Assembly: GCA_029243485.1 (NCBI GenBank)
Contig: JAQWRY010000086.1
Coordinates: forward strand, 620,001-684,000
Direction: 5' to 3'
Origin: Candidatus Binatia bacterium
GTDB taxonomy: Bacteria > Desulfobacterota > Binatia > UBA12015
Length of the DNA stretch: 64,000 bases
Within the stretch, counting starts at the first letter, position 1. Each line of letters opens with the position of its first letter. Shown here in pieces: positions 1-7,842 of this stretch. The notes under the pieces are model-generated. The model ran no database searches. It had not been told where the DNA came from and was given only the letters and a program-made list of their open reading frames with translations. Both the position numbers and the translations under genes were made by a program.

Positions 1-1212
1 GGCGATCGAGGAGTCGAAGTCGTCTTCCGCCCGAAACCACACGAGGGCGCCGGTGTAGAGTCCACGTCCGTGCGGTTCGAGTTCGTGGATGACCTCGCTC
101 GCGCGGATCTTCGGCGCTCCTGTGATGGAACCGCCGGGAAACGTGGCTCGCAGAATCGCGGAAAGATCCGTTCCCGCGCGGAGTCGACCTTCTACGGTCG
201 ACACGAGGTGATGGAGCGTCTTGAAGGGCTCGAGCCGTAGGAGCGACGTCACGTGGACACTGGCGCGCTCGCAAAGCCGGCCGAGGTCGTTACGCTCGAG
301 ATCGACGATCATGACGTGCTCGGCTCGCTCCTTCGGATCGGCGCGGAGCTCGGCGCGCAGCGTGTGATCGACGTCGGCCTTCGGGTCGCGACGGCACGTT
401 CCCTTGATTGGTTCCGTTGCGATGCTGTCGCCGTGTACACGGAGAAAGCGCTCAGGCGAGTTCGAGAGGACGGAGAACCCCTCGCATTCGAGAAACGCGC
501 CGAACGGAACCGGCTGGGCGGCGCGCAGCGCCAGGTACGCGTCCGCGGCCGGAGCGGAGCTCTCGACCTGGAAGCGTCGCGCCAGATTGACCTGATAGAC
601 ATCCCCGGCGGCGATGTAATCGAGCGCCGTGGCGACCGCACGCTGGTATTCCGGCCAATCTGGGGACTCGATCAGCCGTGCGTTCGCATGGGTCGGCGTT
701 CGGATGGGCTGTCGGGTGCCTTCGGTGACGGCGGAGAGGAGAGCTTGCCCGGCGGCTTCACTCGCGGCTTCGATGTGAAGCCGGCAAGGGGCGTCGGGCT
801 CCTCATGCTGCGGGACGCACGCGAGAACGGCGTCGTATCGGGCCAGGTAAGCGCGCGGGACGTCGTCATCACTCGGTCGCGCTGCGAAATGTGGTTCGAG
901 CTCGGGGCCGAGCTCGTAGCCGAGGAAGCCCACGGTGCGCGGCGCGCCCGATCCACCGCCGAAGGGGGCAGCTTCCCGCACGAAGTCCGTGAGCGCTTGG
1001 ATGGGGTCTCCATCGACCACCGACGCGCCGTTCGCGTCGGTGCGGTAGGCGCGCCCATCGGCGCCGATCCGTAGTTGCGCCACCGGAGCGTAGCTCATAA
1101 AGGAGGCGCGCTCGCCGAACGCACAATCCAACCAGAAGGATCCTGCCCGTTGGCAGAGGCTTCGGAAGACCTCCGAGGCCGGGGCCGAATTCTTGAGCTC
1201 GACTGACCACAT
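1..1212 (-). CDS. pabB: Aminodeoxychorismate synthase component I, 3' end cut by window edge
   Basis: Chorismate-utilising enzyme that aminates chorismate to 4-amino-4-deoxychorismate for folate synthesis, normally with a PabA glutaminase. The minus-strand reading frame is open to the window edge. It shows DVYQVNLARRF, PFGAFLECEGF, PIKGTCRR, HVMIVDLERNDLGR and then FPGGSITGAPKIRASE and GRGLYTGALVWF near the edge. The Lys in PIKGT is the PabB signature; anthranilate synthase has PIAGT. About 404 codons are visible, so only the last part of the active-site domain, and any fused PabC-like lyase, is missing. ATG at 1212 is used; an in-frame GTG at 1245 is possible and a TAG lies just upstream of it. 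It is divergent from the protease-like gene at 1239, and the two 5' ends nearly touch. Confidence 0.93.
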   Translation of the reverse strand, partial: MWSVELKNSAPASEVFRSLCQRAGSFWLDCAFGERASFMSYAPVAQLRIGADGRAYRTDANGASVVDGDPIQALTDFVREAAPFGGGSGAPRTVGFLGYELGPELEPHFAARPSDDDVPRAYLARYDAVLACVPQHEEPDAPCRLHIEAASEAAGQALLSAVTEGTRQPIRTPTHANARLIESPDWPEYQRAVATALDYIAAGDVYQVNLARRFQVESSAPAADAYLALRAAQPVPFGAFLECEGFSVLSNSPERFLRVHGDSIATEPIKGTCRRDPKADVDHTLRAELRADPKERAEHVMIVDLERNDLGRLCERASVHVTSLLRLEPFKTLHHLVSTVEGRLRAGTDLSAILRATFPGGSITGAPKIRASEVIHELEPHGRGLYTGALVWFRAEDDFDSSIA

Positions 1213-1238
1213 GCGGAGCGCCCCGCTCGTGCCGGAGT

Positions 1239-2165
1239 ATGGCACCTCCGTGGGAGACTAGCTCCTTGAACGCTTCTGTTCACCTCTTAAACAAGGCTGT
1301 CCGGACGACGATGCGCGTCCGCTCGGAGATCCCCTCGGGCCACTCGTCCGCGGGCATTCTCGGCACGGAGCGCATGGGGGCCGGGACCGTGGTCGAGCCC
1401 TCCGGCCTGGTCCTGACCGCACACTACCTGGTGATCGGGGCCCAGTCGGTCGAAGTCACCCCGCCCGACGGACAGAGCCTCCCGGGGCGCGTCGTGGGCG
1501 TTGACCATTCCAGTGGCCTCGCGGCGGTCGAGGTCGTGGGGGGACGGCTTCCGGGGCTTCCGGTCCGCCAGACGACCGAGTCCGTGGTCGGGGAGGAAGC
1601 ATTCCTGGTCGCGGCGCACGAAGAAGGCCGGCGGGTGAGCAACGGTGTCGTCACGTCGTACGCACCCTTCGAGGCATTCTGGGAGTACATGGTCGATCGC
1701 GCCCTCACGTGTAGCGCTGCAAGCCCGGGACTCGGCGGCGGTCCGCTGGTCGATGCGCGCGGCGAGATGCTCGGGGTAGTTTCGCTCTCCCTTGCCGAGG
1801 TCGGCAAGTTCACTCTGGCCGTACCGGCATGCAGCGCGATGCAGATGATCGAGAGCATCGAGAAGAGCGGCGGCTACACGAATGCGACGCCCCATGCGTG
1901 GATCGGCGTGACGAGTTACCCGGTAGGCGGCAATGTGATCGTTGCGGGCGTCCTGCCCGATAGTCCTGCGGAAGCCGGCGGTGTCGCGCCCGGCGACATC
2001 GTCGTCGCGGTGAGCGGTGACGCGGTCAAAGATCGCCGCACTTTGTATCAGGCGATCTGGAAGACGTCACCGGGTGGGACCGTGCACGTCTCGGTTCGTC
2101 GCGGAGACGAATTCCTCGAACTCGATATCGAGTCGAGCAGCATCGAGAAGTACTTCGGCCCCTAG
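1239..2165 (+). CDS. Trypsin-like serine protease homologue with PDZ domain, active site degraded
   Basis: The protein has the DegP/HtrA layout, a trypsin fold (about residues 25-200) followed by one PDZ domain (about 205-300, WIGVTSYPVGG then PDSPAEAGGVAPGDIV). The catalytic His region is kept (LTAHYLVIG). The block that normally reads TDLAV is SGLAAVEV, so the Asp is lost. The GNSGGPL block reads GLGGGPLVDARG, so the nucleophile Ser is Gly. It is therefore probably not a protease but a binding or scaffold protein. No signal peptide is evident at the listed start. The ATG at 1239 lies inside the pabB start region; TTG 1266 and ATG 1310 are in-frame alternatives. It ends 10 bp before the convergent lytic transglycosylase. 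Confidence 0.85.
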   Translation: MAPPWETSSLNASVHLLNKAVRTTMRVRSEIPSGHSSAGILGTERMGAGTVVEPSGLVLTAHYLVIGAQSVEVTPPDGQSLPGRVVGVDHSSGLAAVEVVGGRLPGLPVRQTTESVVGEEAFLVAAHEEGRRVSNGVVTSYAPFEAFWEYMVDRALTCSAASPGLGGGPLVDARGEMLGVVSLSLAEVGKFTLAVPACSAMQMIESIEKSGGYTNATPHAWIGVTSYPVGGNVIVAGVLPDSPAEAGGVAPGDIVVAVSGDAVKDRRTLYQAIWKTSPGGTVHVSVRRGDEFLELDIESSSIEKYFGP

Positions 2166-2175
2166 CGCGTCGTCG

Positions 2176-3252
2176 TTACCCGTGGATCAGGAGACGTTGC
2201 CCGAGCCGCAAGTGCGCGGAGCGGGAAAGCATGTTGGCGCGCCGGATCGCTTCAATCGAGACGCCGTAGCGTCGCGCGAGGTCCCATAGGGTATCACCCT
2301 TGCACACGACGTGCTCGATGCCGTCGTCGTGGACGAGCTCGGGGAAGTACAGGCCCGCGTTCTCCGCGACGTGCGCGGCCGCGAGGAACTGCGCGTAGAA
2401 GTTCCGCACCGCGAATCCGAAATTCCCGCCTTCATGTCGATCGATGATGTCTGGGAGATGACGCGAACCGACCGCTTCGACGGCACGCATCGTTCCGGAG
2501 AGGCCGTAGTTGTAGGCGGTGATCGCGAGCGGCCAGTTTCCGAGCTTCTCGTGTGCGTGGCGCAGGTACTCCCCGGCGACCTTCGTGGCCTTGTAGGGGT
2601 GGGTGCGTTCATCGACGCGGCGGTCGACTCTCAGCGCCGGTCGGGCCGTCGCCGGCATGAGCTGCCACAGCCCGACGGCCCCGGCGCGTGAACGCGCGCG
2701 GGAGTTGAACGAGGACTCGACGTGGGGCAGGTACGCGAGCCTCTCGGGAAGGTCCAGGCGCTGCAGCTCTTGGCGAATCCGCTTCATGTAGCGGCGCGAG
2801 CGCACGATGCTCTTGCCCATGACCTCGCGTTGGCCTCGTTGGACGCGAACGCGGTCCGTCGCTGCGGCGATGCGTCGCGGATCGATCGGGACCTGGAACA
2901 AATGCAGGAACGGGCTGATCCCCCACGCCGGGTTCCCGGCGACTTGCTGAATCAGTTCCTGGTAGCGCTCTTTGATCTGCGCGAGCTCGGTGCCGCGGCC
3001 GTTCTTGAGAGGAACGACGGCGAGCACGTACTCGGGGTGAAGACGGTCGTGCACGACCGCTTCGGTCAGCGAGTACCGCGAGAAGATGTCGACCCAATGC
3101 TGCACGCGGGCTTCGAGGCCCGTGGGGGAGTCGAATTCTGTGTCGTTCTCGAACCGCGCAATCTCACGCGCCCCAGCCGGGCACGCCACCACCAACCACA
3201 GTCCCACCCACAACCAGCTGAGAGAGCGCCGGCTCCGGGGGCCAAAGGACAT
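2176..3252 (-). CDS. Membrane-bound lytic murein transglycosylase, MltD-like, with C-terminal LysM
   Basis: Periplasmic enzyme predicted to cleave the MurNAc-GlcNAc bond of peptidoglycan, forming 1,6-anhydro ends. Residues 1-28 form a signal peptide (SWLWVGLWLVVACPAGA). The SLT catalytic domain (about 150-280) contains PHVESSFN with the catalytic Glu, AGAVGLWQLMPATAR, and AITAYNYG. A single LysM repeat (about 312-357, GDTLWDLARRYGVS) should bind glycan. At 358 residues it is shorter than E. coli MltD, which has two LysM repeats. It lies 83 bp downstream of the haem/barrel gene on the same strand and may be cotranscribed with it. Confidence 0.92.
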   Translation of the reverse strand: MSFGPRSRRSLSWLWVGLWLVVACPAGAREIARFENDTEFDSPTGLEARVQHWVDIFSRYSLTEAVVHDRLHPEYVLAVVPLKNGRGTELAQIKERYQELIQQVAGNPAWGISPFLHLFQVPIDPRRIAAATDRVRVQRGQREVMGKSIVRSRRYMKRIRQELQRLDLPERLAYLPHVESSFNSRARSRAGAVGLWQLMPATARPALRVDRRVDERTHPYKATKVAGEYLRHAHEKLGNWPLAITAYNYGLSGTMRAVEAVGSRHLPDIIDRHEGGNFGFAVRNFYAQFLAAAHVAENAGLYFPELVHDDGIEHVVCKGDTLWDLARRYGVSIEAIRRANMLSRSAHLRLGQRLLIHG

Positions 3253-3335
3253 GGTGTGTCACTCCTCCGAAGGTCGGTGTCTCGCATGCAGGATTGCCAC
3301 AGTCCGAGCCGGGGCTCAACACGGGCCTCCCGCCG

Positions 3336-4532
3336 TCAGAAAAAGACGTGTAGTTCCAGCACCAGTCGGTTCTGGTTCGTATCGGCGACGTCCTTCGGGC
3401 CGTTCGCGATCGAGTAAAAGAGCCTCGCTTGGAGGAAGCGGCCGAGGAAGGGCTCGATGCCGAAGCCGAAACGGTTCTGCGCGGTGCCCGTGCGTTTGAC
3501 GTCGTCAGTGCTCAGCATGCCGTCGTTGTCCGCGTACTCGCCGAAGGCCTTGGTGTTGATCCAGTCCAGCAGCAAGTAGTTGATCTCGCCGTAGGCCAGG
3601 AAGGTTCCGACGGATTCGCGGCCATCGAAACTCTGATGGATGAAGTCGATCTCGGCCTGGTACTCCAAGGGGCCGAGGTTTGAGCCGCCGTAGAACCCGT
3701 AGATGTACTGGTCGGATCCGGTGGGTGAATTGTGCAGGAACGACGCCCCCAGCATCGCGTTGTCGATCACCGGCAGGTCGCGCCACATGCCGTAGCCGTT
3801 CGAGGTTACCCGCACGCCGGTGTCCCCAGACGAGGGGTCGGTCACCGAGGCCGTGATGTGCCAGGGGCCGGGCTGGAAGCCGACTTCCAGGCCCGAATCG
3901 AAGCCGGTGAACCCGGTTCCCGTGCGGCCGCGCACGAACAGGTCCTGGGAGGGGGCATTTGTGCTGAAGAGGTTGTCGGTCTCCATTTTCAGGCCGTAAT
4001 CCAGGTAGAATCGGCCCGCTTTGACGTATCCCCGTCCGGGCAGGACCCCTCGGAGGAGCCCGAAGACCTCGCGTGCGACCGGGCTACCGGGGGCCAGGTT
4101 CAGGTCGGTGTAGATGGACAGGAAGTCTTCGACCAGCTGGACGTCGAAGTACAGCGCCCCTTCCCGAACGTCGAGGACGTTCTCGTCCACGTTCCCGCGC
4201 AGAAACTTGTGCGGAACCAGCCCGTTTTGGTCCGGGTCGTCCTGGAAGACGATCGAATCGGTCACCCGGAGGTCGCCGCCGATCGAGAAGAAGCTCGTGA
4301 TCTGGCCGTTGAAGACCTCGGCCGCCTCATCCAGTTCCGGGAAGATGTCCCGGTAGTGGGTGATCTCCTTCATGTGGGTGTTCGCGAGGAGCGTTCGCAT
4401 GCCTCCGCCGGTCTGGTTCACGTGGCAGGTTCCGCACTTACGCCCTTCGCGGAGCGCCATGTACGGTTCTGCCCCGGCACTTATCGGCCAAAGGACCGTC
4501 AGTGCGGCCAAAACCAAGCCCCAGCGGTCCAT
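3336..4532 (-). CDS. Outer-membrane barrel protein with N-terminal c-type haem motif
   Basis: Start chosen at the ATG 11 codons inside the longest frame because it directly precedes a good signal peptide (LVLAALTVLWPISAGAEP). The mature N-terminus carries KCGTCHVNQTGGGMR, one CxxCH haem-c site. The remaining 350 residues are rich in alternating aromatic and polar strands and end in LELHVFF with a terminal Phe, typical of an outer-membrane beta-barrel. Barrel annotation is by composition and ending, not by a recognised family. A haem at the periplasmic mouth of a barrel could serve electron transfer or ligand binding, but the function is unknown. It is divergent from the DUF1302 gene across a 258-bp gap and upstream of the lytic transglycosylase. 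Confidence 0.8.
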   Translation of the reverse strand: MDRWGLVLAALTVLWPISAGAEPYMALREGRKCGTCHVNQTGGGMRTLLANTHMKEITHYRDIFPELDEAAEVFNGQITSFFSIGGDLRVTDSIVFQDDPDQNGLVPHKFLRGNVDENVLDVREGALYFDVQLVEDFLSIYTDLNLAPGSPVAREVFGLLRGVLPGRGYVKAGRFYLDYGLKMETDNLFSTNAPSQDLFVRGRTGTGFTGFDSGLEVGFQPGPWHITASVTDPSSGDTGVRVTSNGYGMWRDLPVIDNAMLGASFLHNSPTGSDQYIYGFYGGSNLGPLEYQAEIDFIHQSFDGRESVGTFLAYGEINYLLLDWINTKAFGEYADNDGMLSTDDVKRTGTAQNRFGFGIEPFLGRFLQARLFYSIANGPKDVADTNQNRLVLELHVFF

Positions 4533-4675
4533 GGTCTGAGATCGTCGCGATTGCGCCCCCATCATTCCAAGCTCCTCTCAATCAGGGGGCTACACTCTGG
4601 GGCGCTCCATAGTCAAAACCCGCGTTCGAAACGGTCGGATGACGGGCCAAGTCCCCTGGAAATAGGTCGGAATCG

Positions 4676-4705
4676 TTGACAGGCCCGAGGTGCAAAGCGT
4701 AGAAC
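4676..4705 (+). promoter_or_regulatory. Candidate sigma70-type promoter for the DUF1302 locus
   Basis: TTGACA at 4676-4681 is a perfect -35 box. With an 18-bp spacer, TAGAAC at 4700-4705 is a weak -10. This would start transcription near 4712 and leave about 80 nt of leader before the ATG at 4791. It sits in the divergent gap 4533-4790 between the haem/barrel gene and DUF1302. Confidence 0.4.
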
Positions 4706-4790
4706 CGCGCCAACTCCACGGCAGATGGCGCTGCATCTGCGCGTGGGTGGCACATGCCGGCTGCAACGGTCGGCCTGAGGAGGGGGTCTC

Positions 4791-6617
4791 ATGTTTCCTG
4801 TACGGGCAAGGTGGCTGCTCGCAGTCGTGATTGCTGGCTCGATGATCGCCGGACTCGCCGGCCGGGCCGATGCGGTTCCGCTGAACGAAGAAGGCACGAT
4901 TAACGTCAGCGTGCGCGCTTACGTGAACGCTCGTATCGGCACCAACTCGAAGCAGTCGACCCGGACGGGATGCTCCGGGGCTGAGTGCGCTACGCCCCTC
5001 GCGTCGCCGCCGTCCTCGTTCGGTGGCACGTTCGTCTACTCGGGCGCCGGCCACCTCATGCAAAATCGCTACTTTCTCGACGTCGAGTGGGATCACGACA
5101 TCCTCCCTATGTTCGACGACATTCTGCCCGATTGGGTGAGCTCTCTAGAGTACACCCTCGGGTACCGGGGTGAGTACGAGGGCATCTACGACTTCGGTCC
5201 CAGCGAGTTCAGCAAGTCGGAGGAAACCTACAACGAGTTGCAGAGCTTCCTGCGGCAGGGCCCCACCTTCCAGCCCGGCCAGATCGATCAGCTGGGCGAC
5301 ATGACCTACTTCGTGCGGCATCGCCTCCGCCAGGTCGCGACGTACCGCAACCGGCTCTTCCAGGCCTTCGTCGATGTCGAGTTGGGTGACCTCTTCATCC
5401 GCGCCGGTCGTCAGAACCTGGTGTGGGGTGAGACCGACGTCTTCCGCCTCCTCGACAACATCAACCCGATCGACAACAGCTTCGGCGGGTTCTTCATCGA
5501 TCTCGATGAGCGGCGTGTGCCGCTCAACATGATCCGAAGCAGCTACTACCTCGGATCGATCGGTGGCGTTCTCGATCAGGCGTTCATCGAGGGCTACGTA
5601 GCCTACGACAACACGGTCGCCTTCATTCCGGGTGCACCGGCCGGCTCGCCTTGGTCGACGCCTCTCGGCCCCTTCACGGGCCGGACGCTGCAAGAGATGA
5701 AGGCCCCGTCGCCGGGCGACGTGCGCGGCGGTGGACGAGCGGTCTTCAACGTCTCCGACTTCACGTTCACGCTCGCGAGTTACTTCACGAGCATGGACAT
5801 CCAGGCGGTTCGGTTCCGTGCAGCCTGCGGTGGTAATGAGACCGTGGGGACCTGCGAAGGGCGCCCTCGCGACATCGGCTTCCAGAACGGCGTCAGCATC
5901 ATCACCGCCGAGCAGACCGCACCCCGTGTATGGGTGAACGGTGCCGCGATGACGACCGCGCTTCCCGATCTCATGGCCGTTCTGCGGTCGGAGGTCGCGT
6001 GGTTCCGCGACGAGGCGTTCTTCAGCGGTCCCGGCCGCGACTCCTTCCCGGGGACCGCTTCGACGACCGACCCGAACTATCTCACGAACTTCCTCGGCCC
6101 CGTCCTCGCGGGCACGCACGACACGTTGGCTCGCAAGGATACGATCAAGGCCGTCCTCGGCTGGGACATGAACCAGTACATCTCGATGTTGAACCCGTCC
6201 CAGTCGTTCTTCTTCTCGACCCAGTTCTTCTACCGTCACATGTTCGACCACGAACCGTGTGGCGTCGACGAGCAGGGAATGGGCAAGCCCTGCTCCACGG
6301 TGTCGGTGCCGACTCCGAACAACTCCACCCGCGTCGTCCAGGTCCCGGAGGATCAGTTCCTTCACACTCTGTTGATCAACACGACGTACAATATGAGGAT
6401 CCCGTTCACGGAGAGCACGGTTCAGGCGACTCCCGGATTCGGGATGTTCTACGACTGGCAGGGCATGATGGTCTTCCAGCCGAGCCTGCGCTTCGTGCGT
6501 GACCCGTGGCGCGTCATCGTCGACTACACGAACATCAACTCTGGCGTCTTCAAGCAGACCTTCGGCATCGTTCGCGACCGCGACAACGTCCGGCTGCAGC
6601 TCGAGTACGTTCTGTAA
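4791..6617 (+). CDS. DUF1302 family outer-membrane protein
   Basis: A 608-residue exported protein with a clear signal peptide (WLLAVVIAGSMIAGLAGRADA) and a long mature region typical of DUF1302, including RAGRQNLVWGETDVFRLLD, the family's best-conserved block, and a C-terminal strand ending RLQLEYVL. DUF1302 proteins are predicted large barrels that habitually co-occur with DUF1329, YCF48-type propellers and RND/MMPL permeases, which is what follows here. The likely role is an outer-membrane partner in moving a hydrophobic substrate across the envelope. That role is inferred from context. The locus reads YCF48, RND, ABC genes, DUF4340 and DUF1329 downstream on the same strand. Confidence 0.9.
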   Translation: MFPVRARWLLAVVIAGSMIAGLAGRADAVPLNEEGTINVSVRAYVNARIGTNSKQSTRTGCSGAECATPLASPPSSFGGTFVYSGAGHLMQNRYFLDVEWDHDILPMFDDILPDWVSSLEYTLGYRGEYEGIYDFGPSEFSKSEETYNELQSFLRQGPTFQPGQIDQLGDMTYFVRHRLRQVATYRNRLFQAFVDVELGDLFIRAGRQNLVWGETDVFRLLDNINPIDNSFGGFFIDLDERRVPLNMIRSSYYLGSIGGVLDQAFIEGYVAYDNTVAFIPGAPAGSPWSTPLGPFTGRTLQEMKAPSPGDVRGGGRAVFNVSDFTFTLASYFTSMDIQAVRFRAACGGNETVGTCEGRPRDIGFQNGVSIITAEQTAPRVWVNGAAMTTALPDLMAVLRSEVAWFRDEAFFSGPGRDSFPGTASTTDPNYLTNFLGPVLAGTHDTLARKDTIKAVLGWDMNQYISMLNPSQSFFFSTQFFYRHMFDHEPCGVDEQGMGKPCSTVSVPTPNNSTRVVQVPEDQFLHTLLINTTYNMRIPFTESTVQATPGFGMFYDWQGMMVFQPSLRFVRDPWRVIVDYTNINSGVFKQTFGIVRDRDNVRLQLEYVL

Positions 6618-6666
6618 TTTCCGAAGTTTTCACTGGCCTGATTTAAGGCTAACCTGTTAGGCGCAA

Positions 6667-6697
6667 GCGAGCTTGGCGGATCCTCCGCCAGGCTCGC
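6667..6697 (+). other. Strong RNA hairpin between DUF1302 and YCF48 genes
   Basis: A 14-bp stem (6667-6680 with 6684-6697, one G:U pair) closes a 3-nt loop. No T-run follows, so it is not a standard intrinsic terminator. It could stabilise the upstream mRNA end or set unequal expression of barrel and propeller. Confidence 0.6.
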
Positions 6698-6762
6698 CTG
6701 CATTCTGAATGAACAAACAATCCGTCTTTACTGTTTTCCTGGGATCTAAAGGGAGCCCGGCA

Positions 6763-7821
6763 ATGATGCCACCTCGTCTTCGATCGTTCCTGGTGGGGGC
6801 TTCTGCGTCCCTGCTGCTCCTCGCTCCGGCGGCCGCGCATGCGTCGTCGCCCGGAGATATCGTGCTGCCCCGAGATCTCCGCGTGAATCTCTTCGGCGCG
6901 TGCTTCACCACTCCCGATACCGGTTGGGTTGCGGGTGACCTCGGCCGCATCTTCCGCACGGAAGACGGCGGCAAGACGTGGTTGCGGCAGGACACCGGCG
7001 GTCTTCGTCCCTTCTTCAGCATCGCCTGTGTCGACGATCAGCATGTCTGGCTGTCGACCACCGACGGCGCGGTCTACGCGACCACCGACGGTGGCGCGAC
7101 CTGGACGAAGCAGCAGACCCCGGTCGAGCGGAACCTCCTGCAGGTTCGCTTCGCGAATACCAAGCGCGGGACGGCGGTCGGCGATTTCGGCCAGGTGGTC
7201 CATACCGAAGACGGTGGGGTGACCTGGCAGGACGTAGGCCTTCCCAAAGACTTCAAGCTTCCCGACATGGCCCTCGACATGGGCGTGGCCCCGAATGACG
7301 CACTTCTCTACGGCATGTCCTACGCCGACGAGAACAACGTCTGGGTGTCGGGTGAGTTCGGGACGATCATCATGAGCAGCGATGGCGGCCAGACGTGGAC
7401 GCAGCAGAAGACCGGCCTCGAGAGCACGCTCTTCGGCATCCATATGCGCGACGCGCAGAACGGGATGGCGGTCGGCATCGATAGCGTGATTCTCACCACG
7501 ACCGACGGTGGCGAGAACTGGAAGCCGATTCGCGGCCCATTCCAGGAGCGGCCCTACTACGACGTAGTGATCTCCGGGCAGATCGGTTGGATCGTCGGCG
7601 GGCAGGGCACGTTGCTCACCACCTCCGACGGCGGCGCGACCTGGGGGGTCTTCGAGACTCCGATCGAGATGGCGTCTGAGTGGTTCCGCGGTTTGAGCCT
7701 GAGTGGTGAGACCGGTTATCTGGTCGGTGGCGCAGGGTTGGTTTATCGGAGCGACGGCACGGAAGCGACGCTCCTGGGCGCCGAGACCGAGACCAAGCGC
7801 ATCATCGAGCACGGCGGCTGA
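6763..7821 (+). CDS. YCF48/BNR-type beta-propeller, exported
   Basis: Start placed at the ATG at 6763, preceded by AAAGGGAG and followed directly by a signal peptide (SFLVGASASLLLLAPAAAHA); an in-frame ATG at 6709 has no such support. The mature protein is a run of six repeats each ending in a DGGxTW-type motif (DGGKTW, DGGATW, DGGVTW, DGGQTW, DGGENW, DGGATW). It resembles the photosystem II assembly factor YCF48/HCF136 fold, which in non-phototrophs is used as an envelope accessory protein. It lies 145 bp after DUF1302 and 21 bp before the RND gene, as in other DUF1302 loci. The exact partner is unknown. Confidence 0.87.
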   Translation: MMPPRLRSFLVGASASLLLLAPAAAHASSPGDIVLPRDLRVNLFGACFTTPDTGWVAGDLGRIFRTEDGGKTWLRQDTGGLRPFFSIACVDDQHVWLSTTDGAVYATTDGGATWTKQQTPVERNLLQVRFANTKRGTAVGDFGQVVHTEDGGVTWQDVGLPKDFKLPDMALDMGVAPNDALLYGMSYADENNVWVSGEFGTIIMSSDGGQTWTQQKTGLESTLFGIHMRDAQNGMAVGIDSVILTTTDGGENWKPIRGPFQERPYYDVVISGQIGWIVGGQGTLLTTSDGGATWGVFETPIEMASEWFRGLSLSGETGYLVGGAGLVYRSDGTEATLLGAETETKRIIEHGG

Positions 7822-7842
7822 CCGGAGTAGATCGGAGCAAAC

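Noticed and set aside
2722-4679. Long plus-strand frames at 2722-3417 and 3732-4679
   Set aside because: They are antisense shadows of the lytic transglycosylase and haem/barrel genes, without motifs or ribosome sites.
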